A DNA stretch of 12,279 nucleotides from Prevotella sp. UBA3837 (GTDB lineage: Bacteria > Bacteroidota > Bacteroidia > Bacteroidales > Bacteroidaceae). The stretch spans positions 1,019 to 13,297 of the forward strand of contig DGHX01000157.1 of assembly GCA_002392835.1 (NCBI GenBank), given 5' to 3'. Numbering within the stretch: position 1 is the first letter of the stretch; every line of letters begins with the position of its first letter. The position numbers were made by a program, and so were the translations under genes. Below are positions 1-6,200 of the stretch, one piece after another. The notes under the pieces are model-generated. The model searched no databases and was not told the DNA's origin. It was given only the letters and a program-made list of their open reading frames with translations.

Positions 1-91
1 GGTCGGGGGTGGGGTCAGTATCTTCATATCTGCCATTTTTGTGGTACATCATATTGAACGCCCCCCTTTTGGTAAAAAGACGAATATTTAT
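1..91. other. Intergenic edge with no recognised gene
   Basis: The first 91 bases hold a G-run, a T-rich stretch and a C-run (61-66), but no coding frame, hairpin or RNA that I can support. The upstream neighbour lies outside the window. Confidence 0.5.
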
Positions 92-122
92 TTCTGTTTC
101 TCCCGTTTATTTCGTAACTTTG
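92..122 (+). promoter_or_regulatory. Bacteroidetes-type promoter for the maa unit
   Basis: The -7 element TAACTTTG lies at 115-122 and fits the Bacteroidetes sigma-ABfr consensus TAnnTTTG. A weak -33-like TTCTG lies 18 nt upstream at 92-96. Transcription would begin near 128-130, giving a leader of about a dozen bases before the ATG at 141. The placement argues against any start codon upstream of 115. The call rests on consensus match and position only. Confidence 0.6.
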
Positions 123-140
123 CGCACAAAATCGCGAACT

Positions 141-695
141 ATGACTGAGAAAGAGAAGATGCTGGCGGGCGAGGTATACAGTGCCGTCGACCCGCAGCTG
201 CTCAGCGAGCTGGAGCTGACGCGTGAGCGCATATACGACTATAACACGCTGCGGCCCTCTGAGACCGCCAAGATGAAGCAACTGCTGAAGGAGCTGCTGG
301 GCCACGTGGGCGACGACGACATCATCATCAACCAGCCGTTCCGCTGCGACTACGGCTGCCAGATCAGCGTTGGCAAGCGGTTCTTCGCCAACTTCAACTT
401 CACCGTGCTCGACGAGGCCCGCATCACCATCGGCGACGACTGCTTCATAGGCCCCAACGTCAGCATCTACACCGCCTGCCACAGCACCGACCCCGCTGAG
501 CGCAACAGCCGGCGCGAGTGGGCACGTCCCGTGTCCATCGGCAACAACGTGTGGATTGGGGGCAGCGTCACCATCCTGCCCGGCGTCACCATCGGCGACA
601 ATGTCACCATCGGCGCCGGCTCCGTAGTGGTGAACGACATTCCCTCAGACAGCATTGCCGTGGGCAACCCATGCAGAGTCATCAAAAAACTGTGA
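141..695 (+). CDS. maa: Maltose O-acetyltransferase family protein (hexapeptide-repeat acyltransferase)
   Basis: This 184-residue cytoplasmic enzyme would transfer acetyl from acetyl-CoA to a hydroxyl of a sugar such as maltose, glucose or a galactoside. Residues 5-57 (KEKMLAGEVY...) match the N-terminal Mac domain of maltose acetyltransferases. Residues 60-184 form a left-handed beta-helix with isoleucine/valine hexapeptides (ITIGDD, VSIGNN, VTIGDN, VTIGAG). The family motif IYTACHSTDPAERNS gives the likely catalytic His114, and NNVWIGG and the C-terminal GNPCRVIKKL are typical of the family. The length and full course agree closely with Escherichia coli Maa as I recall it. The ATG at 141 is chosen because it gives the conserved N-terminus and lies just downstream of a promoter; the longer open frame reaches back through that promoter. 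The next gene starts 4 nt after the stop, suggesting one transcript. The true acceptor sugar is not determined by the sequence; LacA- or NodL-like specificity is possible. Confidence 0.9.
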   Translation: MTEKEKMLAGEVYSAVDPQLLSELELTRERIYDYNTLRPSETAKMKQLLKELLGHVGDDDIIINQPFRCDYGCQISVGKRFFANFNFTVLDEARITIGDDCFIGPNVSIYTACHSTDPAERNSRREWARPVSIGNNVWIGGSVTILPGVTIGDNVTIGAGSVVVNDIPSDSIAVGNPCRVIKKL

Positions 696-699
696 ACAC

Positions 700-1938
700 A
701 TGAACAGCATTGCCATATATACCCTTACCTCAGAGTTGCACAATGAGGAGGCGGTGACGGCCCAGACCCGCAAGTTCCTGGGCAGCATCCACACGGAGTA
801 CGACTTCCGCGGCAGCGACTATGCCGACTACGGCTCGCACGCCCTCGACCTCATCTTCGTCCGCACGGGTGGCACCGAAGGCATCTTCCAGCGCTTGCTG
901 CCCCGCTTGCTGGCGCAGAGCCAAAAGCCCTTCTACCTGCTTACATCGGGCCAGAGCAACTCGCTCGCCGCATCGATGGAGATACTCAGTTTCCTGCAGC
1001 AGCACGGCTTGCATGGCGAAATCATCCACGGCAATGAAACATATATCGAAAAGAGAATCAGTCTGTTACGGAAGGTTTCCGAAGCAAGGCTTCAGCTGCA
1101 GGGCTGTCGCCTCGGCATCATCGGCCAGCCCTCTGACTGGCTCATTGCCAGTCATGCCGACAAGGAGAAGGTGCGCCAGCGGCTGGGCATAGAGCTGGTC
1201 GACATTCCCATGCAGGAGCTGCTGGACTCGATACAAGCTGTTGCCGCCGAGGAGCCCTCAGCCGCCTGCTCCACAGCCCACGGTGCACAGTGGACGTGGG
1301 AGGGGAAGGCATCGGCCAGCGTCAGCCAGGCCCTGCCCGTAGCCAACCGCATCTACGAGGCACTGAAGGCGCTGGTGGAGCGCCACCGCCTGCAGGGCTT
1401 CACCCTCCGCTGTTTCGACCTGCTCAGCGCCGTGCACAACACCGGCTGCCTGGCGCTGGCACGCCTGAACGGCGAGGGCATAGTAGCCGGCTGCGAGGGC
1501 GACGTCCCCGCCCTGCTGTCCATGACCATCGTCCATGCCCTCACAGGCATGAGCGGCTTTCAGGCCAACCCGTCGGCAATCGACCCCACAACGGGCACCG
1601 TGGTCTTTGCCCACTGCACCATTCCGCTCAACATGGTGGAGCGCTACGAGCTGGACACACACTTCGAGTCGGGCATCGGCGTGGGCATCCGTGGCTACAT
1701 GGCGTGCGGCCCCGTGACCATTTTCAAGGTGGCGGGCGACCTGCAGCGCTGCTTCATCGAGGAGGGCACGCTGGTAAGCAACCTGTCGAAGCCCGACCTC
1801 TGCCGCACGCAGCAGGCTATACTGCTGGCCGACGCCTCGCAGTCGGACTATTTCCTCACCCGTCCCATAGGCAACCACCACATTATCGTGCCCGGCCACC
1901 ACAAGCTGCTGCTGCAGGAAATGACAAGCAGCCTGTAG
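700..1938 (+). CDS. L-fucose isomerase-like protein (FucI C-terminal-type domain)
   Basis: The 412-residue protein starts 4 nt after maa and is probably co-transcribed with it. It has no signal peptide or membrane segment and should be cytoplasmic. The N-terminal 170 residues look like an alpha/beta Rossmann-type region (DLIFVRTGGTEG at about 50-61, CRLGIIGQPSDWL near 150). The C-terminal half carries the best clue: RCFDLL, then TGCLALARLNGEGIVAGCEGD with Glu266 and Asp268, then ALLSM, ANPS, AHCTIPL with His305, and HFESGIGVGI. This pattern is typical of the L-fucose/L-arabinose isomerase superfamily (COG2407 type), in which a Glu, an acidic residue and a His bind the catalytic metal. It is shorter than classical FucI (about 590 residues). 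Family membership is well supported, but aldose-ketose isomerase activity and substrate are inferred. The nearby sugar acetyltransferase hints at a role in sugar metabolism. Confidence 0.7.
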   Translation: MNSIAIYTLTSELHNEEAVTAQTRKFLGSIHTEYDFRGSDYADYGSHALDLIFVRTGGTEGIFQRLLPRLLAQSQKPFYLLTSGQSNSLAASMEILSFLQQHGLHGEIIHGNETYIEKRISLLRKVSEARLQLQGCRLGIIGQPSDWLIASHADKEKVRQRLGIELVDIPMQELLDSIQAVAAEEPSAACSTAHGAQWTWEGKASASVSQALPVANRIYEALKALVERHRLQGFTLRCFDLLSAVHNTGCLALARLNGEGIVAGCEGDVPALLSMTIVHALTGMSGFQANPSAIDPTTGTVVFAHCTIPLNMVERYELDTHFESGIGVGIRGYMACGPVTIFKVAGDLQRCFIEEGTLVSNLSKPDLCRTQQAILLADASQSDYFLTRPIGNHHIIVPGHHKLLLQEMTSSL

Positions 1939-2009
1939 TCCTTTTCGCCCTCGCTCGGCCTCATGCAGACAGGGCATAACGCTCGTTTAACATTATTTAA
2001 GGGCCGGCA

Positions 2010-2042
2010 TGTGCGGTATATCCGGTTTTTTTAGTACCTTTG
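2010..2042 (+). promoter_or_regulatory. Bacteroidetes-type promoter for tRNA-Glu
   Basis: TACCTTTG at 2035-2042 is a full match to the -7 consensus TAnnTTTG. The -33 region is poor (TGTG at 2010-2013, about 21 nt upstream). Transcription would start near 2048-2050, leaving a 5' leader of about 25 nt before the mature tRNA for RNase P to remove. The same octamer occurs in the two promoters at 3096-3159. Confidence 0.6.
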
Positions 2043-2073
2043 CACCCGCAAACCTGAAAAGAGCAAGCTAACT

Positions 2074-2145
2074 GGTCGGTTCATCTAACGGTTAGGATAC
2101 AAGATTCTCAATCTTGGCATAAGGGTTCGATTCCCTTACCGACTA
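2074..2145 (+). tRNA. tRNA-Glu, anticodon CTC
   Basis: A complete 72-nt cloverleaf can be drawn. The acceptor stem is GGTCGGT (2074-2080) with ACCGACT (2138-2144), closing with a G-U pair, and A2145 is the discriminator. The D arm contains TCTAACGGTTAGGA. The anticodon stem is CAAGA/TCTTG, with loop TTCTCAA giving anticodon CTC at 2107-2109, which reads GAG (Glu). The four-base variable loop GCAT is followed by the T arm AAGGG-TTCGATT-CCCTT. The 3' CCA is not encoded (CAA follows), so it must be added enzymatically. The gene stands alone, with its own promoter and terminator. Confidence 0.95.
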
Positions 2146-2147
2146 CA

Positions 2148-2194
2148 AACAGGGGAGGTACGCCACGCGTCACCTCCCCTGTTCTTTTTCTTTG
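2148..2194 (+). terminator. Intrinsic terminator after tRNA-Glu
   Basis: A perfect 12-bp stem pairs AACAGGGGAGGT (2148-2159) with ACCTCCCCTGTT (2172-2183) around a 12-nt loop, and is followed by the T-rich tract CTTTTTCTTTG. It begins two bases after the tRNA, so it ends that transcript. It lies between two converging units (tRNA on plus, coaW on minus), but the T-tract is good only on the plus side. Confidence 0.9.
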
Positions 2195-2238
2195 TATTTC
2201 CGTGTTTTCCCTGTCCTTCTGCCGGCGGCGCGGCGGCC

Positions 2239-3060
2239 TCAGCTGCGCTTGTAGGCCAGTGCCGCGCCGATGGCTGTGCAATACTCCGAGTATTTAGGAA
2301 TGTGGAAGCGCACGTTGTAGAGCTTCTCCAGCGCAGGGAAGATGTCCTTACACTGCGGCAGGAGCGACAGGTTGCCTATGAGCACCATGTCGCGGCAGCC
2401 GGTGCCCTGGGCAGCCAGCACGGCAGCGGAGCCGATGCTCTGGAGCACCATGCTGATGATGCCGCAGGCGATGTCCTCCTTAGGGGCGTCGTTCTGCGCA
2501 CGGGCGAAGATGCTGGCCGTGGCCTCCATGGGCAGACCGGGCAGGGGCTGGGCCGAGATGTCGCCGATGAGCAGGTTGACATGGCTGATGTCGCCCTGCA
2601 TGGCCAGCGCCGACACCTGTTTTATGTCGCTGGTGTTCAACATGATGCGCGACAAGCCTTGAAGGGTTCCTCCACCGATGCCGATGCCGCCGATGTGGCG
2701 GATATTGTCACCATTGCACATGACGAAGCTGGTGCCCGTGCCCATGGAGACGACGATGGCATGGTCGAGGTGGCTCTCATAGCGCGCCCCCAGGGCGTCG
2801 GCCACGAACTCGTCGCAGCGGCTGGTGCTCACGCCGTAGACGTCGTTCTTCACGTAGGCAGCGCCCACGCCGGTGAGCATGACGTGCTCCACCTGCTGCA
2901 GCTCGATGTTGTTGTCGTGAAGGTACTTGCCGAAGGCCCCGTAGAGCGAGGTGATGGGGTCGGCAGCGGTGATGCGGATGGGGGCCGAAGGCTTGCCTGC
3001 CAGCAGACCCACAATCTTGGTCGTAGAGATGCCTACGTCGATTCCGATAATCATTCCCAT
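2239..3060 (-). CDS. coaW: Type II pantothenate kinase
   Basis: The 273-residue cytoplasmic enzyme would phosphorylate pantothenate with ATP, the first step of coenzyme A synthesis. It has the ASKHA-fold phosphate-binding opening GIDVGISTTKIVG (residues 6-18), a probable catalytic glutamate in RCDEF (Glu84), the MGTGTSF loop (106-112) and the glycine-rich GIGIGGGTLQGL (125-136). The C-terminus IPKYSEYCTAIGAALAYKR is typical of the family. The length fits staphylococcal CoaW (about 267 residues) and Bacteroides homologues. The start MGMIIGIDVG at 3060 is preferred. The frame continues to 3108, but that start would lie upstream of the -7 element at 3096-3103 and so outside the message; the Met at 3054 is a close alternative. 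The gene is divergent from the lyase operon with back-to-back promoters. No obvious T-rich terminator follows it on the minus strand. Confidence 0.92.
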   Translation of the reverse strand: MGMIIGIDVGISTTKIVGLLAGKPSAPIRITAADPITSLYGAFGKYLHDNNIELQQVEHVMLTGVGAAYVKNDVYGVSTSRCDEFVADALGARYESHLDHAIVVSMGTGTSFVMCNGDNIRHIGGIGIGGGTLQGLSRIMLNTSDIKQVSALAMQGDISHVNLLIGDISAQPLPGLPMEATASIFARAQNDAPKEDIACGIISMVLQSIGSAAVLAAQGTGCRDMVLIGNLSLLPQCKDIFPALEKLYNVRFHIPKYSEYCTAIGAALAYKRS

Positions 3061-3095
3061 GGTCGTCAAGATGCTTTGTGTGATGATTGCGGGCG

Positions 3096-3126
3096 CAAAG
3101 GTATACATAATATTTTAAACGGCAAA
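3096..3126 (-). promoter_or_regulatory. Promoter of coaW
   Basis: Read on the minus strand, TTTG (3126-3123) is followed after exactly 19 nt by TACCTTTG (3103-3096). Both boxes and the spacing match the Bacteroidetes -33/-7 consensus. Transcription would start near 3090, leaving a leader of about 30 nt before the coaW ATG at 3060. Confidence 0.75.
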
Positions 3127-3128
3127 AT

Positions 3129-3159
3129 TTTCGCGTTTCATTTTTTTGTTGTACCTTTG
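3129..3159 (+). promoter_or_regulatory. Promoter of the lyase-GH3-symporter operon
   Basis: TACCTTTG at 3152-3159 matches the -7 consensus exactly. The -33 box is one base off (TTTC at 3129-3132, within TTTTCG), with a 19-nt spacer. Transcription would start near 3165, giving a leader of about 58 nt that is A-rich and without a Shine-Dalgarno sequence, as is common in Bacteroidetes. The -33 box adjoins that of the divergent coaW promoter. No direct or inverted repeat that I could trust as an operator was seen. Confidence 0.7.
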
Positions 3160-3223
3160 CAGCGTTTTTTATACACTAAAGCTTACGCATCACCAAAAAA
3201 CTAACAAAACATACTTAAAGCAA

Positions 3224-6200
3224 ATGAAGAAAATTGTTCTTACACTGGTGGCAGCAGCCTGCTGTCTGAGCAGCAGCGCACAGCGCCACACCGACGTGCT
3301 GGACCGCGGACTGGTGGCCGTGCCCTCGGGGCAGGGCAACTTCGTGAGCTGGCGCATCTTCGGCGAGGAATACTACGACACGGAGTACAACCTCTACCGC
3401 AACGGCGTGAAGCTGAACCAGACACCGCTGAAGGTGTCGAACTACACCGACACGGGGGGCAGCAGCTCCTCGAAATACCAGGTGGCAGCCGTGGTGCGCG
3501 GCGTGGAGCAGGAGAAGAGCGGCGAGGTGACGCGCTGGACGCAGAACGACGGTTCGAACTACTACCTGCCCGTGAACATGCAGCCCGTGACGAACCGCAG
3601 CGGAGCCATCGTCACCGGCAACTACATCATCAACGACGTGTCGCTGGGCGACGTCACCGGCGACGGCATCAGCGAGTTCTTCGTCAAGCGCAACTACACC
3701 GCAGGCGTGAACGCCAGCGGAAACACCACCAACTTCCACCACTATGAGTGCTACAACATCAAGGGCGAGCGGCTGTGGTGGATAGACCTGGGCCCGAACA
3801 TGATGGCCGGTCCCGACGAGCAGTGGGACCTGGTGGCCTTCGACTGGGACGAGGACGGCAAGGCCGAGTGCGTGATGCGCGGCGCCGACAACATGATCAT
3901 CCACACGGCCACGGGCAAGACCATCAACATTGGCAAGATGAACTACTACGCCCCGCGCGACGAGTACACCCACCAGGGTAACGAGTACCTGCTCTACCTG
4001 AACGGCGAGACCGGCGAGCCCTACGCCTGGGACGGCAAGGACAACTGGACGCCGCAGGCCTACCCCCTGCCACGCTTCGAGAGCGGCGAGAGCGACTATG
4101 CCACCGCCTGGGGAGCGGCTGACACCGGACACCGCTCGTGCAAGCACTACTTCGGAGCACCCTGCCTGGACGGACGCCACCACAGCATCTTCCTGGGACG
4201 CGGATGCTACACACGCCACAAGATGTGCGCCCTGGACGTGAACCCCACGACCCACGAGCTGACGCAGCGCTGGCGCTGGGACAACAACGGCGGATGGAGC
4301 GACCCCTGGTTCGGCAACGGATTCCATAACTTCGCCATTGCCGACACCGACTGGGACGGACGCGACGAGATAGTCTTCGGCTCGATGATCATCGACGACA
4401 ACGGCAAGGGCCTCTGCACCACCGGACTGGGCCACGGCGACGCACAGCACTGCAGCGACCTGGACCCCTACCGACACGGACAGGAGCAGTTCACCTGCAA
4501 CGAGGACGAGCCGGCCTGCACCTTCTACAACGCCACGACGGGACAGATATACTACCGCTGGCAGTCGAACAGCGATGACGGACGCGCACTGTGCGCCAAC
4601 TTCTCGAATGAATACCCCGGCTCCATGGGCCGCAGCACCCAGACGGGCATGGTGAGCTGCACCGCCGACAAGGTGGTGGGCGAGCTGGGCGACTACATAG
4701 CCTGGAACGACCTGAACTTCCGCATCTACTGGGACGGCGACCTGCTCGACGAGGTGCTCAACTCGCCGGGAACGGAGCGCGAGGCCGTCGTCATCAAGCC
4801 CGGCAGCGGACGCATATTCCAGACCACAGGCTGCAAGATGAACAACGACTCGAAGAACAACCCCTCGGCACAGGGCGACATCATGGGCGACTGGCGCGAG
4901 GAGATAGTGGTGCGCTCGAGCGACAACTCGCAGCTGCGCATATACACCACGACGGCAGCCACGAAGCACCGCATCTACACGCTGTGGCACGACCATCAGT
5001 ACCGCAACGCCATGGTGTGGCAGTGCGTAGGCTACAACCAGCCCCCCCACCCCAGCTTCTTCCTGGGCGAGCTGGAGGGCATCACCATGACACCGCCCCC
5101 ACTGACCATGACGGGGCGCCGGGAGGTAGCCAACGGCGGCACCATAGGCAGCAGCATGAACAATGAGCACGTCATCGTGTGCGAACCCAACGACACCAAG
5201 ATTACCGTAGAGGAAGGCACCAGCCCCTGGGTGGCCACCTTCAACGTTCCCTCATGGGTGCAGGGCACCAACAGCTCGCAGCTGAACGGCAAGGCCGCCA
5301 TCAACCGCCAGTACTACACCTGCACCGTGGAGGGCGGAGCCTTCAGCGGCAGCATGCACCTGGCCAAGCAGGGCGACGGCACGCTGGTACTGCCCGCCGT
5401 GGAGCAGCACTACACCGGCGAGACCAACGTCTGGGCCGGCACGCTCAGCTTCGACGGCAAGCTGCTGCAATCACCGCTCTGGCTGAACCGCTTCGCACAG
5501 CTCAGCAGCAACGGAGGCCAGTTCCAGAGCATCAGCATGAGCTACGACTCGAAGCTGCTGCCCGGCGGCGACCAGCGCGGCACCATAACCGCCGACTCAC
5601 TGGCACTGGGCTTCGGCGCTCGCGTCGTCTTCGACCTCTACAACGACGGTCTGCAGGCCGACCAGCTGAACCTGCGCGCCATGAGCATTGAGACCAAGAG
5701 CTGGCAGTACGGCCCGGAATACCTGCAGCCCGTGTTTGAGTTCCGCAGCCACGGAGCCGAGGGCGAGGAAACGGCCACCGGCCGCTACCTCATAGGCACC
5801 GTGAGCAACATCGACGGCGACATCGACGACATCATCACCACCGGTCTGGGCAACAAGCTGAAGACGACCCTCAAAGCCGAGGACGGAAAGCTCTACCTCG
5901 ACGTGGAGAGCACTCGCCAGCCCGCCAGCATACTGTGGACGGGAGCAGCATCGGGCTTCTGGAACCTGGCCGACGACGCGAACTTCACCATCGACGGACA
6001 GAGCGACTTCTTCGTCAGCGGCGACAACGTCGTGTTCGACGACTCAGCCGAGAAGACCACCGTCAGCCTGAAGGGCGACCTGGAGCCCGACACCGCCATG
6101 GTGAACAGCAGCAAGGGCTACACCTTCACCGGCAACGGACACCTGGTGGGCAACGCCGTGCTGGTGAAGCAGGGAACGGGCATGCTGACCATTCGTACCG

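Noticed and set aside
9..140. Extension of the acetyltransferase reading frame upstream to an ATG at 9
   Set aside because: It crosses the -7 promoter box at 115-122 and adds 44 residues before the conserved start of the Mac domain.
1947..1975. Possible terminator hairpin GCCCT...AGGGC after the FucI-like gene
   Set aside because: The stem is only five base pairs around a long loop, and no T-tract follows.
2074..2194. tRNA-Glu as an integration site for a mobile element
   Set aside because: No integrase gene and no repeated copy of the tRNA 3' end were seen in the window.
2221..2237. GC-rich inverted sequence after the coaW stop as a terminator
   Set aside because: The stem is short and ambiguous, and the minus strand has no T-run behind it.
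3146..3223. Upstream start for the lyase at 3146
   Set aside because: It lies before the -7 box at 3152-3159 and would put 26 residues ahead of a clear signal peptide.
3227..3283. Lipoprotein signal in the lyase N-terminus because of the CC pair at residues 14-15
   Set aside because: The residues before the first Cys are Ala-Ala-Ala, lacking the Leu/Val/Ile usual at -3 of a lipobox, and a standard cleavage site near SSAQ fits better.
3215..5170. A 651-codon open frame on the minus strand, opposite the PL11 module
   Set aside because: Its translation is rich in Val, Ala, His and Arg with no recognisable domain. It arises because the real gene uses C/G-ending codons that rarely form stops in the antisense frame.
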